In this document: positions 43,108 to 52,525 of the stretch, piece by piece
Layout of the letters: every line of letters begins with the position of its first letter
Position numbering within the stretch: position 1 is the first letter of the stretch
The notes under the pieces: model-generated
What the model was told of the DNA's origin: nothing
The model's database searches: none
Seen by the model: the letters and a program-made list of their open reading frames with translations, nothing else
Assembly (NCBI RefSeq): GCF_027942865.1
Contig: NC_134508.1
Coordinates: forward strand, 37,631,466-37,695,465
DNA from: Odontesthes bonariensis
Lineage: Eukaryota; Chordata; Actinopteri; Atheriniformes; Atherinopsidae
Length of the DNA: 64,000 nucleotides
Direction of reading: 5' to 3'
Translations under genes and position numbers: made by a program

Positions 43108-46100
43108 GTGTGTGTTATTATAGACTCTCCAGACAGAGATTCAGAATCTGAAGGACCAGGTCCAGGAGCTGCACAGGGATCTGACCAAACACCATTCCAT
43201 CATCAATACAGACAAAATGGGAGATATCCTGGACAGATCGCTGCACATTGACAGTCAGATAGCTGCTCAGTACTCCACTGTGGAAACTATGAGAGTCATG
43301 TTTGAAGAGGTGTGTCAGGTGATGTCTGACCTTTACTGTGAACCTTCATCTGTCGGGCAATTCCTTCAAAATGTTCTGACATTCATTTTGGATTGATTGA
43401 TACCTCTGCTGATGAGCCAGTTTAGAATGAATGCAGACAAAAGGAAGAAAAGTGGAAAAATGTCTTGAGTCAACTGATTGCTGTTGGACAATTTGTAAAA
43501 TGTAACAAAAAAAAATGTTTTAATCATTTGCAGATCACATAAAGTAGAATTCTCATTCACAATAGAACAAATTAAAACTCGAATGTTGAAAATTAGACCT
43601 TTTACTATTTCATGATAGCTTATCTTAAATTTAAAGGCAGCAACACTTCTCAAAAGAATTGGGGCATATTCATGTTTGGGAAATGCCCATGCAAGACCAC
43701 TGTGTAGCTTATTCTCCTCTTTTAACAACAGCCTTTAAAAATTAGGGAACTGAGGAGACCAGCTGCTGGATCTATGGGAGATGAATGTTGTCCCATTCTC
43801 GTCTCTCCTCAACAGTTCTATGTCGTCTTAGCTGTATTTTGCATGTCATGATGCAGAAATTGTTTTCAGTTGGTGAAAGGTCTGGACTGCAGACAGACCG
43901 GTCCAGCACCTGGACTCTTCTACAAAGGCATGCTGTTGTGATAGATGCAATATGTGGTTTAGCATTTTGCTGCTGAAATTAGCGAGGACTTCCCTGAAAA
44001 AGACGTTGCCTGAATGGGCTGACATGTTGTTTTAAAACCTACTTAATAATGACTTCTGGAAGTGTTTCTGAGCCAATGCAGTGATTTCTATAACAGAATA
44101 ATGTCTGTTTGTAATGCAGTGCCGCCTGAGGGCCTAGTATTGATGTTTGGCCTTGTCTCTTGCACACAGAGATGTCTCCAGATTCACCAAATCTGTTCAT
44201 GACATTATGAACTGTAGATGATGGAATATTCAAAATCTCATCACTATTACAATGAGGAACACTATTCTGAAATTGTTCTACAAGTTGTAGATGCAGCTTA
44301 CCTCTGAGAGACTCTGCCTCTTGAAGGTGTTGTTTTTATACCCCATCATGATGCTAACCTGTTGCTAATTAACCGTATTAGTTGCAACATGTTCCCTCAT
44401 CTGTTTCTTTTTAGTATCAATTACATTTCCAGCTTTTTGTTGCCACTGTTCCAAATTTTTTGAGACACGTTGCTGCCATCAAAAGCTCGATGAGAATATT
44501 TTTCATGAAATAGTAAAAATTTTGAAATCTTTTTTTTATGCTCTCTATTTTCTATTGCGATAAATATTGGGAGGATTTGAGATTTACTATGAGATTTACA
44601 AATCATTGCAGTTTTTATTGACATTTTACACAGACTGAACCTTTTTGGAATTGGAGTTGTACCTCAAGTAAATCAGCTCATTGAGTATGTATTCTTCACA
44701 GATTTGGGATGAGACTTTTCAGAGGGTCACCAACGAGCAGGAAATCTATGAAGGTTTGTCTTCAACATTGACAACACAGGTGCACATTTGTCGCTCATTT
44801 TTTGTGCAACATAATTGTCTTTGCTTACCGACTGTAGCCCAGCTTCATGACCTTATGCAGCTGAAGCAGGAGAACTCGTATCTAACCACAATCACCAGAC
44901 AGATCAGCCCCTACATCCTGTCTATTACCAAGGTCAAAGAGAGGCTTGAGCCCAGGTGTGGTATTCCCAAACTTTATTTCCATAATTCATTCCCTCTGTA
45001 GCTTTCATAAATCACGAGTTGACAGGGTGTACAGTAATGAAATGGATAAAGAAAATCAAAGAAAAACACATTTATATATGTCCTCCAAAAGGTTCGATTT
45101 TTATATACCTTTTAAAAAATGGTCAGCTTTCTCTGACTTTCAGTGTGGCTTTGCTTTTCTGTAAAAGTGAACACTGGACTAAAGTTTGCTTCACCTCTGT
45201 GCTCACTGTAGAGTGTCTTTATGATCATGGATGTTGGCACTGTGGTTTCTTGTGAATCCATCTATTTCAGCTCAGTCCCACACACTCTTTCCTGCATCAA
45301 AATGCAGCAGAAATAGTTCCCAAATAGCATGGCATGTCATATTCATTTGAAAAAATAAAATCGGATCAAGCCGAATTCAGGGGGACTCGTTTGAAAAGAA
45401 AAGAAAGAAAGACAAAGACAATGCAGCCAAACACAGGAAACTGATTTCAACATTATCTTTTTTTTTTACATTCATATAGGAAGTTCACAAACCCAGCTTA
45501 GGATATGTTGTTAATTGTTTTTCAGTCTTGGAAGGGACATGCTTTCATTTGCAGTAACCTCTCTTGTTGCACAGTCCTTTAAAGGAGGCAACTTAATTGT
45601 CATCCAGTCATTATTACTGTGTGGGTGCGGTCTGTCCGTTTAATGGCTCCTGAAATATAACATAATTGCCACAATACAAAATTCACATCTATGACTTATA
45701 TAAAAACAGAAAATAAGAAATGTTCACCCTCTGCTCTGTAGATTTATTTTGATGGCTGCAGTAAAATATGAGACTAAACCATTAAACAGAGATATGGACG
45801 AAAACATAGCAGTTTTAGTCTTTTGATGATGTATTTACTGAAAATTCTTTTAGGTTTCAGGAGCCTAAAGAGCACCTTGATGACCGCACAGAAACAATGC
45901 TCAAAATCTATGAAGACAGCACAGTGGCAAAGGATTGTCAAAACAGGTACTGTTGTTTGCAGTTTGGCTGTTTGCAGCCAGGTTCTAGTTTTTGTAAAAG
46001 CTTCAGCTTATGTTAAGCAGTATTTACCAGCCATGGAAACAACTTCCAGAATCACCACATAGCATAAATATTTATTTTAGTGTCGGAAAAAAAGATCTCC

Positions 46101-46447
46101 AACATCAAAAACAAAGGATTTGAACGTTATTTTTTTACGAGAGGCTTTTTGTGGCTCATTCATCTGCAAAGTACATTCAAAGTAATTATTTTTGTATGTG
46201 ATTTATCCTTTTTGCGGGAAAATGGCAACATTAATAATGATGTTTCCATGTGTTGTGCTTTATTGTGAAGCTCCTCATTTATTTTTTTATTGACAGCGAC
46301 AACCAGGGTTGTATAAAAGACCAAGACAGAGACAAGAACAGCCGGCCACTGATGCTTGAGTCCAGAGAGACTTCTGTCAAGACTAATCGTGCAGGCAGGC
46401 AGAGGGGCCCCACGGACGCGTCCAGCAACAATGAAATTCCCTCATAA
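22935..46447 (+). CDS. rnf207: RING finger protein 207, complete, 17 coding exons, 635 residues
   Basis: Exons: 22935-23125, 28840-28984, 29767-29911, 30058-30139, 30215-30290, 30669-30794, 32147-32193, 33375-33447, 34854-34922, 35319-35387, 38016-38122, 40485-40662, 43124-43309, 44702-44753, 44838-44955, 45854-45946, 46297-46447. All have AG/GT borders and phases join without a break; total 1908 bp, one residue longer than human RNF207. The C3HC4 RING is C25, C28, C40, H42, C45, C48, C60, C63. A B-box lies at about C102-H144 ('[20 protein letters not shown]'). A long coiled-coil C-terminal half contains '[16 protein letters not shown]', 'STKVLLAEG'-like and '[17 protein letters not shown]'. 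The start ATG directly follows a splice acceptor (ttcacag), so the 5' UTR is on an upstream exon, perhaps ending near 22557. The family is a cardiac E3 ligase that affects hERG channels and repolarisation with HSP70. Intron 1 contains zpr1 on the other strand. Whether this is paralogue a or b cannot be told. Confidence 0.96.
23864..24290 (+). mobile_element. Truncated Tc1-like DNA transposon relic
   Basis: It starts TACACTGATCAGCC and continues 'aaaacattaaaaccacctgc' and 'cctaatgttgtacatgtcc', the terminal sequence of an abundant teleost Tc1-type element. Later fragments with 'tttgttgtgttcctcttg', 'caacatgactgccaggaccc' and similar are internal remnants antisense to its transposase. The matching right terminus is absent, so the copy is broken. 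It lies in rnf207 intron 1, upstream of zpr1. Confidence 0.65.
25337..25342 (-). terminator. Polyadenylation signal of zpr1
   Basis: TTTATT on the plus strand (AATAAA on the minus strand) lies about 200 bases after the zpr1 stop. A plus-strand AATAAA lies about 25 bases to its left, so signals for both strands nearly overlap. No long poly(A) remnant of a recent retroposition is visible. Confidence 0.5.
25540..26871 (-). CDS. zpr1: Zinc finger protein ZPR1, intact single-exon gene nested in rnf207 intron 1
   Basis: An uninterrupted 443-residue frame covers the full two-module architecture of ZPR1 (human 459 residues). Zinc finger 1 is C34-x2-C37 with C63-x2-C66; its module continues to '[11 protein letters not shown]' near residues 181-191. 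Zinc finger 2 is C246-x2-C249 with C275-x2-C278, and its module ends with '[20 protein letters not shown]' near 394-413. The C terminus '[13 protein letters not shown]' is also typical. ZPR1 binds eEF1A and the tyrosine-kinase region of the EGF receptor, moves to the nucleus on growth stimulation, and works with SMN. The start at 26871 gives a normal-length N terminus; the acidic '[20 protein letters not shown]' leads into finger 1. Human ZPR1 has many introns, and this copy has none. That and its antisense position inside another gene point to an old retrocopy that has stayed under selection. Confidence 0.95.
   Translation of the reverse strand: MSVISEENVRGGSVFKDISADDDDWQPSEIESLCMNCYQNGITRMLLTKIPFFKEVIVSSFSCANCGWSNTEIQSAGQIQEQGVCYTLKVQTKQDLNREVVKADSATTRIPELDFEIPPFTQKGSLSTIEGLLDRAVAGLEQDQLVRRATDPEVAEKIDGFIQKLKKLKDVEDEFTLVIEDPSGNSFVENPVAPQKDEALTISRFKRTVQQDIQLGIRADDDLDEEPAGNDLESMRNEVLVFNTNCPECNAPASTNMKLVQIPHFKEVIIMATNCDSCGHRTNEVKSGGATEDLGTKITLHVTEPSDMTRDLLKSETCSVSIPELEFELGMGAVAGKFTTLEGLLKDIKDLIVSKNPFICGDSSTTDRTQKLREFGEKIDKIVAGEMKVHVILDDPAGNSYLQNVYAPEPDPEMTVEKYTRTFEHNEELGLNDMKTEGYQEKH
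26872..27060 (-). promoter_or_regulatory. Probable zpr1 upstream region
   Basis: Upstream of the zpr1 start on the minus strand, 'AGAAAGTTCTAG' (about 26950-26961) resembles a heat-shock-element half pair (GAAnnTTC). Other motifs are weak, and no TATA box at a fitting distance is clear. A working promoter here is inferred from the intact gene, not shown. Confidence 0.25.
31456..31553 (+). mobile_element. SINE 3' fragment, 5'-truncated
   Basis: 'ggccctttgctgcatgtcat' followed by 'ccccactctgcccactttcc' and an A-rich tail with AAATAAATAAATG is the 3' body of a teleost SINE. The fuller copy at 37.6 kb shows the tRNA-like head that is missing here. It lies in rnf207 intron 6. Confidence 0.65.
35700..35857 (+). 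mobile_element. Composite short element: tRNA-like SINE head joined to RTE-type tail
   Basis: The head 'gagcagccgccccatgtaca' then 'gaggctacagtcctcggtgc' is the 5' body of a fish tRNA-derived SINE. At 'gcgacgtc|gcccaatgac' it passes directly into 'gctggtataggctcc...aaaatggatgg', the tail of the repeat at 5.15 kb. The B box expected between them is missing, so the copy is a deletion product or template switch. It sits in rnf207 intron 10. Confidence 0.6.
36077..37299 (-). mobile_element. Rex3 non-LTR retrotransposon, 5'-truncated, with target-site duplication
   Basis: Minus-strand frames encode the reverse transcriptase of an RTE-clade element: '[20 protein letters not shown]', '[20 protein letters not shown]', the catalytic FADD in '[15 protein letters not shown]', then '[13 protein letters not shown]' and '[11 protein letters not shown]'. 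Plus-strand 'cggtgacaaagggcagccct' (37018-37037) corresponds to the classic Rex3 PCR primer site as I recall it. The 3' tail is (GGAT)n at 36077-36094. The 5' end is cut at 37299 within the RT. Flanks TTTCAAAAATTT (36065-36076) and TTTAAAAAATTT (37300-37311) are a 12-bp duplication with one mismatch. A frameshift near 37210 and a 44-bp nested insertion show it is inactive. Confidence 0.92.
36204..36243 (-). mobile_element. Tail-only LINE insertion nested in Rex3
   Basis: Rex3 sequence is interrupted exactly between 'gaggcgttc' and 'ccaggcc' by 40 bases. On the minus strand they read AATAAATAAAGTATTTTTGA and then (ATTTGA/ATTGA) repeats. The flanking GTTC (36200-36203 and 36244-36247) is a 4-bp target duplication; removing one copy and the insert restores the continuous Rex3 reading. 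The insert equals the extreme 3' end of the LINE at 52.0-52.5 kb, so it is an ultra-short 5'-truncated retrotransposition product. Confidence 0.7.
37612..37822 (+). mobile_element. tRNA-derived SINE followed by AT microsatellite
   Basis: The head carries a B-box-like GGTTCGAGTT (about 37679-37688) after 'cgtcacagccgtcccg'. The body is 'ccctttgctgcatgtcttcc' and 'tctctctctgtgcccc', and the tail is an A run (about 37790-37802) ending in (AT)n to 37822. It is the same family as the fragment at 31.46 kb. It lies in rnf207 intron 10. Confidence 0.7.
41048..41797 (-). mobile_element. Solo LTR with 5-bp target-site duplication
   Basis: A 750-bp unit begins TGTCACACC and ends GGTGTGACA, so the ends are 9-bp perfect inverted repeats with TG...CA. 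The flanks are GGAAC (41043-41047) and GGAAC (41798-41802), a perfect 5-bp duplication. On the minus strand a TATATATATA box (about 41166-41178) is followed some 60 bases later by AATAAA (about 41103-41108), the order expected of U3-R in an LTR. There is no internal region, so it is a solo LTR, probably Ty3/gypsy. The open frames within it (for example 41355-41717) are not genes. It is inside rnf207 intron 12. Confidence 0.85.
43069..43115 (+). repeat. (TA)n-(TG)n microsatellite next to an rnf207 splice acceptor
   Basis: About 11 TA units run straight into about 11 TG units and end 8 bases before the AG that opens rnf207 exon 13 at 43124. The TG run stands where a pyrimidine tract would normally be. 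Confidence 0.9.
43480..44662 (-). mobile_element. Degenerate Tc1/mariner-family transposon
   Basis: On the minus strand a helix-turn-helix resembling the Tc1 DNA-binding domain, '[20 protein letters not shown]', lies at about 44150-44230. Remnants of the catalytic region follow ('[11 protein letters not shown]', 'CSPDLSPTE'-like), with stops and shifts. Long subterminal inverted repeats are recognisable. 'catgaaatagtaaaaatttt' near 44505 on the right matches 'ttttactatttcatgatagc' near 43600 on the left. 'acgttgctgccatcaaa' on the right matches 'aggcagcaacac' on the left. The right end reads 'ggaattggagttgtac'. It is inside rnf207 intron 13, and its right end stops only about 40 bases before exon 14. 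Confidence 0.75.
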
Positions 46448-46874
46448 ACAACATGTCACTTGATTTCTGACCCCCCTTCCTGCTCCAGTGGAACAGTGTG
46501 CCTTAATTCAGCCATAACAAGCCCAGGGTGATATGTGGCTTCCTCGCTTGTCCATGTACAGTAAAGAACATGACATTTTCTCAGCAGCAGGGAGCTGTCA
46601 CCAGCTCCAAGGTGAGCCCTTGGATTGACACTAACTGGATGTACATGGAGGCCAAAGATACAAAGCTGTCAGAGCATGACGTTGACAACCTCCTTATTCA
46701 AAGAGGGCAAAGATAAAAGCATCATAGAATATTGCTTTGGTGTTATCAAAAAGCCAGGGACAGCCTTAACGAGAGAGAGCATAGTGAGTGCTATCTAAAC
46801 TCTCTGGATTGTATTTGCTCAGTTTGTGTTGTTACTGTCTGATAACATTGCTGAGAATTTGAAGTATCACTCTC

Positions 46875-46910
<36 letters not shown>

Positions 46911-49900
46911 GAATTGCTTATTGCGCTATCTATTCTTTGCATAAAACATTTTGGTGGAGGCAGGGAGCAGTTGATGGATGACGGCCTGTGTCTGATTCCC
47001 CAGAAGATTGTTGAACCAATGTGACAGCACATATGGAACACGCCAAATGCAATGATGTGTGCGTGTGTGTCTTTCTTGGTGTCAGCGGAGGTCACTTGTT
47101 GACACCTGTCATGTGTATTGTGTCCTGCATCAGTGTCCTCTAAAATAAGGGAGGTTGGTGTCTGCGGTCAGTTTTTCCCTGCAGTTTCTATATCTACACG
47201 TAGAAGTGTGTGAATACTATTTGCCTTGCCTAATCCTCGATCTCCTGCTTGTTTCTTTTGAAGCAATGCTCATATTCTTTATCCCTGCAGTGTGAAATAT
47301 ATACCTCTTGGTCTAGCTCTCAATTTTCTCACATAGATGTGTCGCGGCGCGTTCTTTAGCTTTCTACAGCATTTCCATGCTAAAAAACTTTCCGGAAACT
47401 CAGCACTCTTCCTTCCCCTTGTTCCCCTCCTCTATATGTATCTTGATTAATAATCCTAATTAATAGATTAAAAGAAGATTCCCTTTTAAAACTGGCAGGA
47501 GGTGGTGCCTAAAGGTATTTACTATCATGTATTATACTGTCATATACTGTCATATATTACTGGAAAAAATTGAATTTAAAATAATTACAGTTGATAGAGT
47601 CACCGAGTGGAAATCGTTTTTGAAGGACTTTTTATTTGGCCAAGGAAAATAGCAGTCTGAGAAACACACATGTTAGTACACAACAGTAATTCAAGGTGAA
47701 ACCTCCTCACCTGCTACCAGCACAGAAAGGAGGGTGGTCCCTATTTTCGGCACAGGTACGGATAATAATGAGGAGGTAGACTGATTGCTGCAGCAAACAG
47801 AAAGAGAAGGTTATTTACATTGCACAGCCAGAGCTAAAGTGGGTTTGTTCAGAGCCGCCACTTCACAGGAAATATTGGGGTCACACTGGCCTTATGGAAC
47901 AGTCCTGTTCTGCAGAGGAGTCAGAGGTGTAGATTCATTAAAAATACATTTGTGACAGCAGAGTAACAAATGGCTGTGCCTGCGCTCTGGTCCTGTACTC
48001 CCTCCCCATGGTCATTCATCATCTGCATTCATCAAACCTACTACCAGGCTCATGTTCGCTGTTCATTATTCTTTCTTTCTCTGAGTGTCAGCCGTGCCTC
48101 CTCACTCACCATGTGAAGTTAGGTTAATAAAACTCCAAAGGCTATTTCACTCCTAAAAATTTTTTATTTTGGGAGGCATTAATGGCACATGATTCTCATT
48201 TCTTCAACAGTTAGACACTCTTTTGCACCATTCATTTTACAGCTGGTAGCAGGGGAGACACTTCATACAGGAATAAATTCAGATAGTTAGGTAACCGAGT
48301 AAAAAATATTAGAGCTTATGGACGAAGATAAAGATGGGATAAAATGGAAGTTTAATGATCTCCGTGGAAAAATGAGGTCACTGAAGAAATAAAAGAATGG
48401 CATTAAAATGAACACAATTAAAGTAAATAAAGTAGATTAACGATAAAACCACAAATGGTTATATAATGAGAATGGAAATACAGGTCTTAATTATGCTGCA
48501 TACTAAACTACACTTTTGCGACCACAGAACTCTAATTAGCTTTAAAGATTTACATTTTCCTACGAGTTATTACACTTTTAATGTTGAATTGCAGCTATAA
48601 AATGATATGAGAACATTATTATTCCACAAAGGATTAACAATTTAACTGTATGTTGAAAGACAATTAAAGATCATTTTTGCTTCTTAGTCACGTTTATGGA
48701 AAGTCTGTTTGACAACTGATGTGCTATTAAAATGACAGTTTGACATTTTATAACATTTTATTTACATTGCAACTGAGTGTCATAAGAAAGCTGATTCCAC
48801 CTTTCTTTAAATATTTGGCATTTTCAGTTTTACAACACTTGATTATTTCATGCTACTTTCACAGCTGTTATACCTGTCGTCATATCTAGTCCTTCTTTTA
48901 AATAATTAAATTCAAAGATGAAGATTTTCAAACAGTTGTAATAAAAATGGTGTCTAAATTGGCTTTGCAGAATGGATTTAACAGTGAATGTCAACTGAAG
49001 TCAGGCCTTTTCACATCGAGTCCATCTTTGATTCTGCTATTTTCAAGAAAACTCCCCTGAGACAATAAGTCTTTTTTTCCCATAGTTATTACTGTTCATT
49101 TTCTATCCAACAAATAAAACCAATCAGCCCTATCCAAATGGTGAGAGAGATGTTGACCTCCCTCTGCTGGCCGCTGTAGACTGGAGGGCAGTCGGAATCA
49201 ATTTTGATGCTGTTATCGCTGGTGACAGATGTACGAAGCCTCGGAATGAAAAGGTCAAATATTGACAGCGCCCTCCCCGGAGATTCAGGATGCTTCAGGC
49301 AATAAAATGTCATTCCTGAATCAATTTCTAATGAGAACGCCATGTGAATCTTTCTGTTTTTCCAAGTAAGACTGCTTCTTCTGGTTTAGTCAGTTGTTTT
49401 TCTCATTGTTGGTTATTAAGTGTTGAGTAATGCCAAGAGGGTAGTTTCTCATTCTCTTCACCTAGATCCTCCAGTCCAGGTCAGAGATTCTTCTCCTGCG
49501 CATTAAGAGACATGAAGGCTGAAGCCTGTCAATATTCTTTATCACCTGCTGCCCCAAAGCTGTATAATTAACCCAGGAGCTGCAATGGAGGTCACATTTT
49601 TATTCTCATCTCAAGCTACATTTGGAAATAACTCAAGAAGAAAGCATGCTATTTGCATTTTTCATTTATTTATTTATAATATTTAAATATGCAAAGATAT
49701 CTTGGGAGCCTGCTTAATATGAAAGTCTGCTGAGTTTTTCATTGAGTTTTTGGCACTTTGAAAATCAAGAAAGACAACAGAGAGGACTACCGAAGGGAAC
49801 GTTGGGACCATAAATTATAAATTAAGGCCGTGGGACTATTATTGTTGTTCTGATCATTTTGAAGTGTGACTGGATAAAGAGGCAGAGTACAACAAGAAAT

Positions 49901-51610
49901 GTGGAGCAGACACAAAATCTTGATTCTATTTGAACAATTATTCATTGCAAGCACCACAACCGCATTTTTCAGTGTAAATCACTATAACAAAGTAAATCCC
50001 AGAATGATTGGTCATCTTAAGATGTTGAAAATAAGACATTTCTTATGGTGTTGGAAGTGTGCACACACATGTTCACTCTCCCAGACCTCTCTGGGGGTTG
50101 TCACTAATGCAATAACAGAGATGACAAATTGGGTTCCTGTTACTGCATCGGGCCACAGTGGCAGCATGTAAGCGTGTCCTTGACTCGGAGGAATCACAGG
50201 TGTGAGCCTGACGATGTGTCAAAGCTGAATGCATGCAAGACTCAGGAGAGGATATCCAGCAGCTTCTTATTAATCAACAGCTTGTTGAGCTGCAAGCCAT
50301 GCCCTCCTCCCCCAGCTCCTTCTGTGCTCCATCTTCTTCCACCATCTCTTTTTTAGACCTATAGCCTCCATCTTTGGGCGCAGCTCAGCACATTATCATT
50401 AACACAGGTTACCTATTAATCATGTCTTCTGCTGAAGGTAATGACAGAGAAACCACAGCAGCCTTCAGTATTACAAGTGTTTCAGAAATAACACAATTAT
50501 CATTATGAGTATTTTTACTCATTACTCATATTCTTTTCACAAATTAGTGTTTTCTTCAGTTCTTCTGGCCCATTTTCCTAAATTGCTTTATTAAATTACA
50601 TTAACGTGTATTTATATCAATGAATATAACTACAGATTAGATTAAAATGTGGTCTTTTAAATAATTACCTTCACAATTTGTAGCAGCTGTGGGAGGATGA
50701 GGAAACATTTTCCCCCTGAAATGAAAGAGCTATGACCTATTATCAGCTTTGTGATGATAATGTTCTTTATGTCTTTCAGCAGTCGATAGTTTTTGATAAA
50801 GAATCAAGCAAGTTGTTCAAGGTAAATATTCAAGTAGTTAAACATGTACTGTAGTTATACAGTGGTGTCGAAGTGCAGGGGGTGTAAAAACAGGTGAAAG
50901 TTACAGTGTGTTCAATGTATATGGATGTGTAAAAAGCTGCTGCTGCAGTAACAGTCCTTCCATTCATGCTTTCTCAAGAGGCCTACAATAAGGTAGAAAA
51001 CTTAGAAAAGGATGATAAGGCTCTTACCTCAAAGGCTAACCAAAGTTACTCAAGCTACTGATAATAAAATACGCAATATGTCTGTTCTAAATCATGTAAT
51101 CGTATGAAGAACACACTCCAGTGGTGTGGGTACATATGAAATCACATTATTCTTGTTATATTCACAATGTTGGAGGCAGAAGAATATAAATATTTCACTC
51201 ACATGATGCCTTGTGATATTTTTTTTACATTTCTGTGCCAACTGTGTGCTGTGTGTTGTTTCTAGTGGCTGAGCTGAGCTTCAGCCTGGTTTGGTGGTTA
51301 AAAATGGGGTTGAAACTAAAGGTGTTATGGCTCTAGAAGCATGCACAATGGAATTTAAAAATCTTTAATGTAGAGCAAGGGAAGCAGGTAGATGAATGTA
51401 TTGACTGGCAGGATAAATAAAAACTGGATCCCTGAGAAATCTGTGAGAGGAGCAGGGTGAGTAAACTGGGGTATGTGATAGAAATATTATAAAAGATGAG
51501 AAAAAAATTAGCCTCGATTTACCAGAAAGCATGTCATCAATACATTTGTCCACTTGTCCAATAAAGAGTGTTGTCATAATCCATGGCTATAAATTGTGAG
51601 ATGTTTTTGT
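46448..51610. other. rnf207 3' UTR and intergenic sequence, no gene recognised
   Basis: The first part must hold the rnf207 3' UTR, but I cannot fix its end: there is no AATAAA in the first kilobase, and one lies near 48127. A (TG)n run is at 46878-46907. The remainder is AT-rich. A minus-strand frame at 49089-49343 has no family resemblance. I see no further gene or element with clear ends. Confidence 0.4.
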
Positions 51611-51614
51611 TTTA

Positions 51615-51945
51615 TAACAGCACAGTCGCCTCACAGCAAGATGGTTCCAGGGTAGACACTGGACAGGTCGCCAGTCCATCACAGGCCCACGCAGAGACAA
51701 ACGAGACACACAACCATGCATGCTCACACACATGCCAAGGGACAATTTAGAGATACTAGTTAACCAAACAGGCATGTTTTTGGACTGTAGGAGGAAGCTG
51801 GAGTACCTGGAGAGAGCTTATACATACAGAGGGACAACATGCAAACAGAACATCCAAACAGAAAGGCCTCAGCTAGGAGTTGAACCTGGAACCCTCTTGC
51901 TGTGAGGTGACGGTGCTAACCTCCACACCACCGTGAAGCCCGAAA
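51615..51945 (-). repeat. Reverse copy of the 5.15-kb interspersed repeat
   Basis: On the minus strand the order matches the family at 5.15 kb: 'TGGAGGTTAGCACCGTCACC', 'CAGGTTCAACTCCTAGCTGA', the 'GCATGTTGTCCCTCTG' and 'CAAAAACATGCCTG' blocks, then 'CCTGTGATGGACTGGCGACC'. This copy keeps the upstream part and lacks the (ATGG)n tail. It is non-coding. Confidence 0.7.
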
Positions 51946-51994
51946 TAGCACTCTCTTGCATGCTAATCCACAAAAGTCCATGATTAGCACCTAC

Positions 51995-52525
51995 CACCAT
52001 CCCTTGGAGACACAACAGTGAAGCCATCTACAAGAAAGGACAGAGCAGACTGTACTTCTTGAGGAAGCTAAGGTCCTTCAAGGTTTGCAACAAGATGTTG
52101 CAGATCTTCTACAAGTCTGTTGTTGAGAGCGTCATTTCCTCTTGCGTCATCTGTTGGGGCAGCAGCATCAGAACCAGGGACCTAAAAAGACTCAACAACC
52201 TGATAAAGAAGGCTGGTTCTGTTCTGGGGACGACTGTGGAACCTCTGGAGACAATAATGCAAAGAAGGATTTTGCATAAAATCAAGAGAATTATGGACAA
52301 CCCTGAACATCTTCTCCATGAGACTGTTATCAGAAAACAGAGTCTCTTCAGTCAAAGGCTTCTTCAGTTTGGATGCAAAACAGACCGCTACAGGAAATCA
52401 TTCCTGCCCACAGCCATCAGCATCTATAATAACTCCTTGATTTAATTGGGCTACATCAACATTTAATTTCCCTCTGGGATAAATAAAGTATTTTTGAATT
52501 GAATTTGAATTGAATTGAATTCCTA
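51995..52525 (+). mobile_element. 5'-truncated LINE, C-terminal end of ORF2 and 3' tail
   Basis: The plus-strand frame 52059-52445 encodes the typical end of a teleost L2/CR1-group reverse transcriptase protein: 'FLRKLRSFKVCNKMLQIFYK', 'VICWGSS', 'LNNLIKKAGSVLG', 'KDRYRKSF'-like and 'LPTAISIYN', then a stop. The 3' end is 'gggataaataaagtattttt' followed by (GAATT)n repeats to about 52525. The coding remnant is open over 128 codons, so this copy is fairly young. The same 3' end occurs as a tiny insertion in Rex3 at 36.2 kb. Confidence 0.82.
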
